From a virus, in the IMG/VR virus record IMGVR_UViG_3300042475_003970, positions 1 through 36,724 of that record: a stretch of DNA of 36,724 bases, one strand, 5' to 3'. The stretch's first letter is position 1; every line of letters begins with the position of its first letter. Position numbers and translations under genes: made by a program. Below, in pieces: positions 1-7,855 of this stretch. The notes below the pieces were generated by a model. That model was not told the origin of the DNA and did no database searches. It saw nothing but the letters and a program-made list of their open reading frames with translations.

Positions 1-2857
1 GCGGAGTGGGCAGCGAATCGTTTTCAGACGCTCTAGGAATAACCTGAGTACCTGAGTCGAAAAAGGCATTGTTTAGAGTTATGGTTGTGGCTGGGACAAC
101 GGAAAAATCTCTAATGATATTCAATCTTAATTCACCGACTCCAAGCGTAGTAAAATCAACAAGCAATCCCTCGTAAAAAAGTTGAATGTTTGACTCTACG
201 ATTTTAACATTGTACTCGCGGGTATCGAGTAGGGGAGCTGGGAGAGTTCCAGTTGTGGACATCTTCACTCGTTCTCCATCCGAAAGGTACTGGATATTAC
301 TTACAGACACTTGGTTGTCGTAAGAAACTGCTTGAGCTGTTTCTTCAATTGCGTAGTACGACTGACCCGTTCCAAATGAAGTAATAGTTATCTTTCCAGT
401 GGCACCGCCAGCATTTGCATGGGCTTGGGTGTCGTAAACTTGAGCCGTATCATTAGTTAATTTCCTCAACCAGAATTCAGTTTCGGTATCGATCGGTGGA
501 GATGTGATTGGCAGCAAGTAATCGGTTCCAAAATAAAAGCCAGTTCCAGTAGGTGTTGCGGAAAAATCTCCAGCCCAATCATTCGTGAATGAAACTCCAA
601 ATGTCCTAGAAATAACCACGAACAATGACCCCGAACCAAGTGACGTAATATTCACTGGGCTAAAATCAGCGTTCACAACAGTGAAGCCATTGGCCGACAA
701 TGGGGCTTCTGCTCGGTAAGTAGTGCCTTGAACTAATGGCGCTGGAAGAGTTCCAGTACTCGTGAACTGAACAAATGCACCAGTGGAGGGAATTATATTC
801 ACAGTCGCAGGTGATGCGTATCCAGTTCCTTCAGCAACCACAGATATCGACACTACTACTCCGTTTTGAACCACAGCAGTTGCCGATGCTCCCGTACCAC
901 CACCACCAGAGATAGACACCGCTGGTGGATATAGGTAGTTAGATCCACCGTCAAGAATCGTGTAGCTCGTTATGAACGATGTGGTCAATGTGCAGGATGC
1001 GGTAGCACCAGCTCCGCCGCCACCAGAAATAGTCACCCTAGGGGGGAATTGATAGTCTTGACCCGGGTCATCGATGACCACGTTTGTCACTACCTTTGAA
1101 GTTGCATTTATCAGCACTCGTGCGGTAAGTCCAGTTCCAACAGGATTGAGAACAAGGGAATCAACGGCACCAGCAACTATTACAGCGGTAGCGTCTGCGC
1201 CATATCCACCGCCTCCACCTGTAATAACTACGTTGGGGGGAAATGTGTACCCACTGCCACCCGATACTTTTGTAAAAGATGTGATTTTACCTCCAGCAAC
1301 ATTGGCAGTGAATACTGCTCCAGCTCCAGCTCCACCAACTAATTGTACGGAGGGGGTGGATACGTATCCAGTTCCGCCAGTGCTATCAAATGCAATGCTG
1401 GGAGCAGTTTCATAACTAGAACCCTGTGCAGTGACGATTATGTTCGTGATCGGGCCAACTCGATTGGCTCTAACAGAAGCCCCAGAACCAGTAGCTGGTA
1501 TCAATCCAACGTCTGTAGCCAGCACATTGCTTGTGGTTCCAATGGCGACCGTTGCGGGAATCAATTTCGCCAAAGAGTTCTGACCAGATCCAGAAGTTAT
1601 CAAAACAATCGGATTGATTCCTGTCTCTGCATCCGAATTCGATACGTGAAGGGTAACCGTGTAGTCATCAATCTTGTAAATGTAGTAATTTTGAGACGTT
1701 ACGAGGGGTTGGGGAAGATTTCCGCCATTGGAAGTTGCTTGAACTATATCTCCCGTGGAGTAGTAATGCGGTACAGAAAAGGTTAGCTTTGTTATGGGTG
1801 CAATCGGCTTTCTGAAGAAAATAGAAAACCCACCTGTATAGCCCGTCAAATAAACTGGACGGGTTTTAGTTTGTGCATCCGAGAGACTTGCAAATATTTG
1901 AAAATTTGTAGCATCGATAGCGTTCACGTAGTACGTGACTCCCTGTACCAAGGGGCTTGGTAGAACTGCTCCTTCAAAAGTTACAGGATTCCCCATGCTA
2001 ACCGAAATTGTTGGCGCTGCATTTAGCTCAACAGTAGTCACTAATTTTGCAGTCCTTTGATCAGTCAGTCTCAAGGTTCCTGCATTTGTAATATTTGACA
2101 AAGCAATTGGATACGTTCCACTCTTTGCGTAGAGAGGATCATTGTAGAGCTGAATGGTTGTAGGATTGACTACCCCCACAAAGTATTGATTGGAATCAGT
2201 AAGTCCAGTTGGAGTGGTTCCAGTAATGGTGGAGAGAATTGCTCCTTGTCCAGAGTTAAGTTCATGGGGAGTAGTTGAAACAAATTTTGTGATCGGAGTG
2301 ACGGCTACTTCACGGGTAACGATAGTATCGTCATCAGGTCTAATTGTTCCGCGAGCAAAATCACTCATGCTATGGATGGGTATGATCAACCCATCGACTC
2401 CAGTTCCATCAGGAGTTTGACCTCGCAGATCGCGATTCCATTGATTGGTTCCAACAAGTCTAAGAGTTGCTCCAACGTCTGCTTCGCTCTCGGCAACTGC
2501 AATGACCTGAGCTGGCTGGCGAATGTCCATCTGAGTAGCGACGAATCCTCGGTCGTCCCAAGCCCAATTCACTGACTCGAATCTACCGCCCTGATTGACG
2601 TGGTACTGGAAAAGTTTCCCTCGGAAATACAAAGGGGATCCATCGACATTGACTGCCAAGGGAACTTCAATGTCCTTGGGGAGCGTGACCGTAAACCCGT
2701 CCCAACCAGTGCAAACGTCAACCTCACGGGTAGTGTGGAACCAATGTCCACTCTCCATGAGAGCCTGCACGGCCTGAGTGAGCTTTCGGAATACCCTGCT
2801 TTCGTCGGTTGTTCCTAAAATCTCAGCCGCCTCGCTAAAGATTTCTGAGACGAACAT
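1..2857 (-). CDS. Large phage structural (tail/appendage-like) protein, C-terminus cut by window edge
   Basis: The minus-strand frame from the ATG at 2857 stays open to the window edge, giving at least 952 residues without a stop; the true C-terminus is outside. The N-terminal 150 residues look like an adaptor-type head or tail domain (EILGTTDESRVFRKL near residue 12, then a beta-rich segment with TVTLPKDIEVPL). The middle carries imperfect repeats of about 35-40 residues with a core like GxGYxxPPxVxIxGGGGxGAxA, at least four of them between about 820 and 1440. Such Gly-rich repeats are common in phage structural proteins. No enzymatic motif was seen. It is the last gene of the visible late cluster, after two small virion-type genes, which fits a tail or appendage role. 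The exact role (adaptor, tubular protein or spike) cannot be decided. There is no Shine-Dalgarno; the leader is A/T-rich. Confidence 0.8.
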   Translation of the reverse strand, partial: MFVSEIFSEAAEILGTTDESRVFRKLTQAVQALMESGHWFHTTREVDVCTGWDGFTVTLPKDIEVPLAVNVDGSPLYFRGKLFQYHVNQGGRFESVNWAWDDRGFVATQMDIRQPAQVIAVAESEADVGATLRLVGTNQWNRDLRGQTPDGTGVDGLIIPIHSMSDFARGTIRPDDDTIVTREVAVTPITKFVSTTPHELNSGQGAILSTITGTTPTGLTDSNQYFVGVVNPTTIQLYNDPLYAKSGTYPIALSNITNAGTLRLTDQRTAKLVTTVELNAAPTISVSMGNPVTFEGAVLPSPLVQGVTYYVNAIDATNFQIFASLSDAQTKTRPVYLTGYTGGFSIFFRKPIAPITKLTFSVPHYYSTGDIVQATSNGGNLPQPLVTSQNYYIYKIDDYTVTLHVSNSDAETGINPIVLITSGSGQNSLAKLIPATVAIGTTSNVLATDVGLIPATGSGASVRANRVGPITNIIVTAQGSSYETAPSIAFDSTGGTGYVSTPSVQLVGGAGAGAVFTANVAGGKITSFTKVSGGSGYTFPPNVVITGGGGGYGADATAVIVAGAVDSLVLNPVGTGLTARVLINATSKVVTNVVIDDPGQDYQFPPRVTISGGGGAGATASCTLTTSFITSYTILDGGSNYLYPPAVSISGGGGTGASATAVVQNGVVVSISVVAEGTGYASPATVNIIPSTGAFVQFTSTGTLPAPLVQGTTYRAEAPLSANGFTVVNADFSPVNITSLGSGSLFVVISRTFGVSFTNDWAGDFSATPTGTGFYFGTDYLLPITSPPIDTETEFWLRKLTNDTAQVYDTQAHANAGGATGKITITSFGTGQSYYAIEETAQAVSYDNQVSVSNIQYLSDGERVKMSTTGTLPAPLLDTREYNVKIVESNIQLFYEGLLVDFTTLGVGELRLNIIRDFSVVPATTITLNNAFFDSGTQVIPRASENDSLPTP

Positions 2858-2869
2858 AATTTTTAAATT

Positions 2870-3199
2870 TTACTGGCCGCGATTGTTGAGCTCTTGAGCA
2901 AACATAGCTAGATCCTGTTCGTCAGCAGAAGCCATCTCAGCAGGAATCTCTTCAGGAAGCATTCCCTCTTGGACTGGAGCTTCAGCTAGGGCAGCTTCAG
3001 AATCAACTTGGCTACCCGCCTGTTCCAAGGCAGTTGCAAGTTGCATGACGATGTCTCGGATGGAATCGAAGGCGTCCTTCGGCATCTGCATCATAACGGA
3101 TCCACCGCCCATGGGAGTGGGGATACCCTCTGGCATGCCAGCGGGAGTAGGAGAGGGGGTAGGAGCCTCTGTAGGAGGCATGGAGGGATCTGAGGGCAT
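2870..3199 (-). CDS. Small Pro/Met-rich acidic protein of unknown function
   Basis: A 109-residue ORF in the structural cluster, starting 4 bases downstream of its neighbour's stop. The N-terminal 30 residues are Pro-rich (PPTEAPTPSPTP), followed by a helical Met-containing segment (SVMMQMPKDAFDSIRDIV, residues about 34-51) and an acidic C-terminus. It has no Cys, signal peptide or membrane segment. Location between the tail-fibre-like gene and the large left-edge structural gene suggests a small virion or assembly protein, but no family was recognised. The overlapping plus-strand ORF is a shadow. Confidence 0.65.
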   Translation of the reverse strand: MPSDPSMPPTEAPTPSPTPAGMPEGIPTPMGGGSVMMQMPKDAFDSIRDIVMQLATALEQAGSQVDSEAALAEAPVQEGMLPEEIPAEMASADEQDLAMFAQELNNRGQ

Positions 3200-3203
3200 G
3201 GTA

Positions 3204-3614
3204 TTAATCTTCGGTTGAGGTTTCTTCTGACGCTTCTTCTAAGCCCTTCTCGATGGCGTCCTCATCGTCGGGTTCAATTTCCTTGGTCTCGTAAGTAGCG
3301 GAGTCCTCTGAGGGCTTAATTCCATGGATCTCAAGTTCGATGCAGTAGTTGGTAAGTGTCTTTCCAGACCGCTCTACTTTTTCGGTGCGCTCCATCACTT
3401 TCTTGTAATGGATGACTGCAGTTCCCTCCTTGGGGAGTTCTTTGAGACCCTCTGGAGCGTGGGAGAAGTACAGGCAAGGATAGTGGAGATTTTGCTCGGC
3501 CATCTCGGTCTCTTCTGCCTTCTCAGCAGATTCAATCAAGGGGTGATCAACAATCTTCTCACTCAGGTCATAGAAACCTTCGGGAAGAGTTACGGGTGCG
3601 GATGCGTATGACAT
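3204..3614 (-). CDS. Conserved-looking phage protein, possible small virion protein
   Basis: A 136-residue protein. The centre (residues about 43-100) has the look of a compact beta-rich domain: PCLYFSHAPEGLKELPKEG, then a segment ending HYKKVMERTEKVERSGKTL and CIELEIHGI. The C-terminal 30 residues are strongly acidic (EPDDEDAIEKGLEEASEE), typical of small phage structural or assembly factors. It lies between the fibre-like gene and the Pro-rich small gene with gaps of 12 and 4 bases, so it is almost certainly co-transcribed with them. Function unknown. The leader is A/T-only with no Shine-Dalgarno. Confidence 0.7.
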   Translation of the reverse strand: MSYASAPVTLPEGFYDLSEKIVDHPLIESAEKAEETEMAEQNLHYPCLYFSHAPEGLKELPKEGTAVIHYKKVMERTEKVERSGKTLTNYCIELEIHGIKPSEDSATYETKEIEPDDEDAIEKGLEEASEETSTED

Positions 3615-3626
3615 AGTATTTATATA

Positions 3627-5009
3627 TTAACGGGCTCTGCGGGCTCGGATTGTTCCTCTTCCTGTAATTGAGCTCAATCCTCCATTAGCAAACCCAATCA
3701 AATAAACAATTGTGCTTGTTGATAGTGATAGACGAACTTCCGGTGAGGCAAAAATTTGAGTTTGAGCCGCCGCATTTCCAGCATGAACAACAAATTGAGA
3801 ATAGGTGTCTAGTGCTCCAAGGGTTGCGGATGTCGTGGTAATGCCACCCTGCAATGTAAAGGTAGTACTGTTCGTTGTCGTGTAGGTAAGGTTTACATTG
3901 CTTGAAACATCCCAGTCACCAGCGGATAGTGTGATTGAAGTGATGTTTGTCACAACATTCTGGGTCATAGAAGTTCCAGCTGTATTTTGACTGAAAACGT
4001 ATTCCCCAACATATCCTGTAGCTGCGGAGTCGTTGCTGGCAGTTCCGATATGGTCAATAGACCATTGTGGAGACCCAGCATTTTGGGTGAGAATTCTGCC
4101 AGTGGCTCCAGCAGCAAGGAACGCAGTAGTTCCAGAAGCAGATTGGTACGGGATGGATCCAGTAGCACCTGCGGCAATGTTGGTTGCAGTTCCGACCACA
4201 ATAGAGGAAGGAGTAGTCCATTGTGGCGCAGTGGCACCACTATTTACGGTTAGAATTTGACTAGAGCTTCCAATTGGGAGAGTTGTGGAGTTGCTAGCAG
4301 AAGACTGATAGGGAAGGGATCCAGTAGCGCCACCAAAGAGATTGGTAGCCAACACTGCTTGAGTTGCAGTTGTAGCGTTTCCAGAAACTGACCCCGTAAG
4401 GTTTCCAGTGACGTTTCCAGTGACGTTCCCAGTGACGTTTCCAATAATCGTTCCCGTAACATCTCCAATGAGATCAGCGGAAATAGTTCCTGCAGCAAAA
4501 TCTCCAGAGCCATCACGAAGAACAATTGTTGATGGAGTTGAAAGATTGGTAGCCGTCGTGCGATTGTTCGGAACAGTCCCCGTGAGTTGAGTGGCTGCAA
4601 GAGTAACTGATCCTCCGAAAGCTCCAGCACCAATATCAGAGGCGAGGATTCCAGTAGGAGTAGTGAGGATCGGAGAGATCAGCGTTTTGTTGGTGAGGGT
4701 CTGAACTCCAGTGAGAGTGACCGTAGCTGGGAACACCGCGTTAAACGCACGAAGCATGTAGCAGAGGAATCCTTCACCCTCTTCGCGGGGTAGCCAAGAA
4801 ATCTCACCGGGAGAAGTGACTGGATCGCAAGGGATATTCCAAACGACTCGGCCATCGACAATTGACTTTGTGAAAACCCCGTACAAAGCGGTAATCAGGT
4901 TGTCCATCATCGATGGAACAGACTCGTGCGAAATATTGGGGTAGGGGATGTCTTGTCGGCACACCTGCCCGTACACATTGCCGTTGGTAGAATTACAATC
5001 GCAGCTCAT
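3627..5009 (-). CDS. Tail-fibre-like structural protein with low-complexity repeats
   Basis: A 460-residue protein rich in Thr, Ser, Gly, Ala and Asn. The N-terminal 90 residues contain several Cys (MSCDCNS, VCRQD) and may attach to the virion. From about residue 100 it has TLTNKTLISPIL, a motif seen in many phage tail fibres, then a GNVTGNVTGN repeat run (about residues 190-210) and repeats of the form GATGSxPYQSxxxxT. The C-terminal 130 residues are beta-rich and lack repeats, as expected for a receptor-binding or trimerising head. It is followed by two small structural genes and the large edge protein. Function as a host-contacting fibre is inferred from composition and repeats, not from a precise family match. 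Confidence 0.8.
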   Translation of the reverse strand: MSCDCNSTNGNVYGQVCRQDIPYPNISHESVPSMMDNLITALYGVFTKSIVDGRVVWNIPCDPVTSPGEISWLPREEGEGFLCYMLRAFNAVFPATVTLTGVQTLTNKTLISPILTTPTGILASDIGAGAFGGSVTLAATQLTGTVPNNRTTATNLSTPSTIVLRDGSGDFAAGTISADLIGDVTGTIIGNVTGNVTGNVTGNLTGSVSGNATTATQAVLATNLFGGATGSLPYQSSASNSTTLPIGSSSQILTVNSGATAPQWTTPSSIVVGTATNIAAGATGSIPYQSASGTTAFLAAGATGRILTQNAGSPQWSIDHIGTASNDSAATGYVGEYVFSQNTAGTSMTQNVVTNITSITLSAGDWDVSSNVNLTYTTTNSTTFTLQGGITTTSATLGALDTYSQFVVHAGNAAAQTQIFASPEVRLSLSTSTIVYLIGFANGGLSSITGRGTIRARRAR

Positions 5010-5056
5010 GGGTTGAAAAATAAGGTTAGTAAGACGAAGTGTAAAGATGAAAAATG

Positions 5057-5338
5057 CTAATCGACTAGATTTTCTAGGATCTTGTTCACGGCCTCGTCTA
5101 TCAGGTCTCCGCAGTCGTGGACGGCGCTTTCCTCAAGATCTGGGCACCTTGCGTGGATTATTTCGTGTGCGGCACAATTTAACAGACTTCCTTTGGCTTT
5201 CCTGCGGAGGATGATCCTCCTCTCGTCGTAGATGCAGACTGCGTCGTCTGGCTTGCCGTCCGTTTTGCCGGGGTTCCCAAACTCTATCGTCCACTTTTTG
5301 CCCGAGATTTGGATGGACACTTTTTTGGTTTTTTGCAT
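5057..5338 (-). CDS. Small HExxH metallopeptidase-like protein
   Basis: A 93-residue protein. It contains AAHEIIHARCPDLEESAV at about residues 56-73: H58, E59 and H62 form a zinc-binding HExxH motif, and the acidic residues E69/E70 could supply a third ligand. A beta-strand region (DERRIILRRKAKGS) precedes it, as in minimal SprT-, ImmA- or Wss-like zinc peptidases. There is no signal peptide. Its start lies 55 bases inside the endonuclease VII gene in another frame, an unusually long overlap, so the two are probably translationally coupled. Substrate unknown: it might process a phage or host protein. The motif could also be structural, since the protein is very small. Confidence 0.6.
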   Translation of the reverse strand: MQKTKKVSIQISGKKWTIEFGNPGKTDGKPDDAVCIYDERRIILRRKAKGSLLNCAAHEIIHARCPDLEESAVHDCGDLIDEAVNKILENLVD

Positions 5339-5859
5339 GGCCGTTTTCTGTGTTTGGTCAAATATTTTTTAGCTGTAGCGAGTAAGATAATGTCATCTTT
5401 AAAGAGTCCAAGACCTAAATTGCACTTGCTGCACAAGAGACCACGAATCATCCCGCTCTTGTGGCAGTGATCGACGGCTAAATTTTTGCCAGAAGCGCAT
5501 GGTTTACAGCAAATTGCACATCCGTTCTTCTGTTTTTTAAGTTTTTTATCGTACTCTGTAGTAGATATCCCGAAACCCTTCATAAGCCTGTAATTTCGAT
5601 ACTTCTCGGCGTTTGCTCTCCTCCAAGCCTGAGTCTGAGCGGTATATTTTTTGGGATCTTGTCTTCGCAAACGATTCGTAGCGTTACGCCTAGCTTTCAA
5701 TAGCCTTACAAACGACTCGGGAGAATACCACTTCTCGACTATCTTCTTGGAGCCGTCTTTATATTTTCGGGGGGTGTAGCCACCAAAAATAAATCCATCT
5801 CCCCGTACGTCTCCAATCTTGAACTCCCTAGTTGTCTTGGTGGTCTTCTTGGTAGCCAT
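5284..5859 (-). CDS. Recombination endonuclease VII-like HNH nuclease with N-terminal GD module
   Basis: A 191-residue protein. The C-terminal half has the endonuclease VII signature: CAIC (C114, C117), VDHCH (D130, H131, H133), RGLLCSKCN (C143, C146, N147), then GLGLFKDD. The four Cys bind zinc and the DHxH/N residues form the HNH-like active site. The T4 family resolves branched DNA; stand-alone phage versions often act as mobile or packaging-related nucleases. The N-terminal 55 residues (KIGDVRGDGFIFGGY ... EKWYSPESF) match in pattern the short proteins at 23963-24376 and 27283-27528, suggesting a shared DNA-binding module. The C-terminal tail is very basic. It overlaps both neighbours out of frame, by 32 and 55 bases, suggesting that it was inserted. 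Confidence 0.85.
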   Translation of the reverse strand: MATKKTTKTTREFKIGDVRGDGFIFGGYTPRKYKDGSKKIVEKWYSPESFVRLLKARRNATNRLRRQDPKKYTAQTQAWRRANAEKYRNYRLMKGFGISTTEYDKKLKKQKNGCAICCKPCASGKNLAVDHCHKSGMIRGLLCSKCNLGLGLFKDDIILLATAKKYLTKHRKRPCKKPKKCPSKSRAKSGR

Positions 5860-6067
5860 CTTTTACTTCATCTAGGTTTTCGCACGCCCATTTTTCGATG
5901 TGACCTTTCAGGGCAAATTGATTTCCATGCAGCACTTCAGCTCGGAGTGTCTCCCCGTCCTCGACCCAATTCACAAACACACAGACATTTGCTGAGTCTA
6001 AAAATTCTGTAATGAAAGTAATCGCCTTGTTGATCACTTCTACTTTTTTAGTAAAGTTATTTGACAT
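5828..6067 (-). CDS. Small protein of unknown function
   Basis: A 79-residue ORF following the endolysin gene by 12 bases. An N-terminal helix (KKVEVINKAITFITEFL) is followed by a beta-rich segment (NVCVFVNWVEDGETLRAEVLHG) and an acidic end. No known motif was recognised. Its last 32 bases overlap the start of the endonuclease VII gene in a different frame, so expression of the two is likely coupled. The leader is A/T-rich without Shine-Dalgarno. Confidence 0.6.
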   Translation of the reverse strand: MSNNFTKKVEVINKAITFITEFLDSANVCVFVNWVEDGETLRAEVLHGNQFALKGHIEKWACENLDEVKDGYQEDHQDN

Positions 6068-6079
6068 GGTAATTTGATT

Positions 6080-6691
6080 TTAAGCGCACGAAGCGACGAG
6101 ATCAGCTTCTGCGTCCCGCCTGCGTAGCAATCCTTCCATATTCTTGCCTTTCCAGATCCTTTTCATAAGTCGGATTTCTTTGGCAATTGCGTTGTAGTTT
6201 TTCGTTGGAACGAGTTCTCGAATAGCTCTCATTTCTGATCTTGAGTTTCCAGAAAGACTTCCTCCTCGGTTAAATACTAGCGATACGAGTGCTCCGTAGG
6301 CTGAGTCACAAAGTCGATCCGCCTGCGGAAACGTCCTGTCAGTCAGGGCAGCAAATTTCTGCCACGTAGTAGTCATGAATATCTTCTGCGCCTCTTCCCA
6401 CGACATTTCTATTCCTGCTTTGCGTAGGACTTTGGTGTATTCCTTTCCAGCAACTCCCATTTTCCCACTAGCATCTTCAACGAGTTTCCTCTGTTGGAAT
6501 TGAAGGAACGAAAACAAGTTCGCTAGTTCTTTGGGGGTGTAGTAAGCGCAGTCAACTCCGATTCCAATAGTTGGGCCAGAGGCTCCACCCGGCCACGTGA
6601 AACGCTTCAAGAACTTGTTGTAGTATTGCTCCCCGCCCCCGACTTCGTACTCAAATATCAGGTCTATAGTCCGCTTAGATGGAGGTTTCAT
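6080..6691 (-). CDS. Endolysin, muramidase-like (pesticin/T4-lysozyme type)
   Basis: A 203-residue protein expected to cleave peptidoglycan during lysis. The N-terminus has YEVGGGEQYY (E16 is the likely catalytic acid), then TWPGGASGPTIGIGVDC (T41, D47), the pattern of the lysozyme superfamily represented by the pesticin C-terminal domain. The helical remainder contains LVSLVFNRGGSL, the second substrate-groove segment of that fold. No signal peptide is seen, so release depends on a holin; the three upstream genes encode holin- and spanin-like membrane proteins. The ATG at 6691 was chosen over an upstream in-frame start because GGAG lies about 7 bases ahead of it, the only clear Shine-Dalgarno-like site noticed in this lysis block. 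It overlaps the upstream holin-like gene by 17 bases. Confidence 0.85.
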   Translation of the reverse strand: MKPPSKRTIDLIFEYEVGGGEQYYNKFLKRFTWPGGASGPTIGIGVDCAYYTPKELANLFSFLQFQQRKLVEDASGKMGVAGKEYTKVLRKAGIEMSWEEAQKIFMTTTWQKFAALTDRTFPQADRLCDSAYGALVSLVFNRGGSLSGNSRSEMRAIRELVPTKNYNAIAKEIRLMKRIWKGKNMEGLLRRRDAEADLVASCA

Positions 6692-6998
6692 AGTCGTTCT
6701 CCTTGGCGTTGTGAGTAATCTTTTCTGAAATGTCTTGCTTGACTCTAGCAACACTAGAAACCACTTCCTGAACTTGGCTAGTTCCCATCTTCCAATCGTA
6801 AACCATACGACCAGTCACAAGAAAAATTACAATGGCACCCGTAACATAAAGGGTGTTCGTGGTAATGGTGACAAACCCTGCTAGCGCTATTTCAGGAAGC
6901 GTGTATAGATGTTCTACCGCCCACCTCCAAGATGCTTGAATCAAAGCAATCCCAATCAACGAGACAACCAGCCTTTGTGATACAAGTTTGGGAATCAT
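6675..6998 (-). CDS. Holin-like membrane protein
   Basis: A 107-residue protein with two hydrophobic helices, at about residues 9-30 (LVVSLIGIALIQASW) and 38-65 (LAGFVTITTNTLY ... IVIFLVTG), followed by a charged C-terminal tail of about 40 residues. This is the layout of class II-type holins. It sits directly upstream of the endolysin gene and downstream of the spanin, with which it shares an ATGA overlap. The ATG at 6998 was preferred over an in-frame TTG at 7013 because of that overlap. A second hydrophobic two-helix protein at 7360-7539 is the other holin candidate; the two may act as holin and pinholin or antiholin. Confidence 0.65.
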   Translation of the reverse strand: MIPKLVSQRLVVSLIGIALIQASWRWAVEHLYTLPEIALAGFVTITTNTLYVTGAIVIFLVTGRMVYDWKMGTSQVQEVVSSVARVKQDISEKITHNAKENDYETSI

Positions 6999-7363
6999 GG
7001 ACGAAACTTCCAAGCAGTTTTAATCCCCACATAAACCACTACACACAAAATGCCAGAAATTGTAATAATTCGCCAAGTCCACAACTCTTTAAGTGCCTTG
7101 ATTTGTTTTGCGTGCCAGTATGAAGCATCGTTTTGAGCCTTGGCCAGATCCCTTGCTTGCTGGTCAACTTGAGCTTCGTAGGTATCGACTGCGGTGATTA
7201 GCTCTTTAATCGCCGCATTTCCTGCGGTGTTTGTAACGTGCGGCTTGAGCCGTTCAATACCAGACTTAACCGCAACAACGGAAGGAGGAGTGTACTTTAC
7301 AGGCTCCTCTGATGCACATCCAATAAGAAGTGCTGACGCACAAACAATAAGGATTTTGTTCAT
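6995..7363 (-). CDS. Predicted unimolecular spanin (lipoprotein with C-terminal TM)
   Basis: A 122-residue protein with a lipoprotein signal (MNKILIVCASALLIGCAS; lipobox L13-I-G-C16), a helical, charged central region (about residues 35-95) and a single C-terminal transmembrane segment (about residues 97-117, IITISGILCVVVYVG). Lipid anchoring to the outer membrane at one end and an inner-membrane helix at the other is the defining architecture of u-spanins, such as phage T1 gp11, which fuse the two membranes at the end of lysis. It lies between two holin-like genes, next to the endolysin. The start at the ATG in 7361-7363 gives the signal peptide; the longer in-frame extension would hide it. 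ATGA overlaps join it to both neighbours. Confidence 0.75.
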   Translation of the reverse strand: MNKILIVCASALLIGCASEEPVKYTPPSVVAVKSGIERLKPHVTNTAGNAAIKELITAVDTYEAQVDQQARDLAKAQNDASYWHAKQIKALKELWTWRIITISGILCVVVYVGIKTAWKFRP

Positions 7364-7539
7364 TTGATTAGCTTCTTGATTCCTGCAACAATTGCTAGGC
7401 AACCAGCCAGCAAGGAAACAAGCAGGGTGGTGTTTTGCAACCACACATGGGTTGAGTCGAAGAAAGATACCACAAGCGAAACAAGCGAGACGATTGCGCT
7501 AGTCGGCCCTACGTCTGAAGTTGTTCCGCCGTTGCTCAT
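7360..7539 (-). CDS. Short two-helix membrane protein, holin candidate
   Basis: A 59-residue ORF with TAATG coupling to the upstream gene and ATGA coupling to the spanin gene. Residues 14-27 (AIVSLVSLVVSFFD) and 37-54 (TTLLVSLLAGCLAIVAG) are hydrophobic, and the C-terminus is basic (IKKLIK). Size and topology fit a small holin or antiholin. No enzymatic motif. Together with the 6675-6998 protein it gives two holin-like genes in a four-gene lysis cassette. Confidence 0.6.
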   Translation of the reverse strand: MSNGGTTSDVGPTSAIVSLVSLVVSFFDSTHVWLQNTTLLVSLLAGCLAIVAGIKKLIK

Positions 7540-7844
7540 TATTTCTTAGGCTGGAATAGAGCCTCAATTGACTTGACAGGATCTTTGCCAAGGATCTCGT
7601 TCACGCGAGCGTCTACGTCTTTATCCGTAAACTGACCAGCCTTGTCGTAATCATCGCCACTCCAGAGAGTGATGTTGCGGTTAACTCCCTTGATGATTGC
7701 GGAAGCAAACTTGCGGCTATTGTCATAGGAAACGATCAAGTCGATTTCGTTGAGAACAACAGGAGCAAACTCCTTAGTAGTTCCATCCGATTTCTTGATG
7801 GAAGGGACGTTGATCGTGATGGGGGATTTGAGTTTAATGGACAT
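7539..7844 (-). CDS. Protein of unknown function between fibre-like and lysis genes
   Basis: A 101-residue soluble protein. The N-terminal half is beta-rich (KLKSPITINVPSI, VVLNEIDLIVSYD) and the middle has NITLWSGDDYDKAG followed by a helical end. No Cys, no membrane segment and no recognised family. It lies between the repeat protein at 7856-8764 and the lysis cassette, with a TAATG junction to the holin-like gene. A small virion or assembly protein is plausible but unproven. Confidence 0.6.
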   Translation of the reverse strand: MSIKLKSPITINVPSIKKSDGTTKEFAPVVLNEIDLIVSYDNSRKFASAIIKGVNRNITLWSGDDYDKAGQFTDKDVDARVNEILGKDPVKSIEALFQPKK

Positions 7845-7855
7845 AGGTGTTGGGG

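Noticed and set aside
1074-2818. Several plus-strand ORFs at the left end
   Set aside because: All are antisense to the single long open minus-strand frame that runs from 2857 to the window edge.
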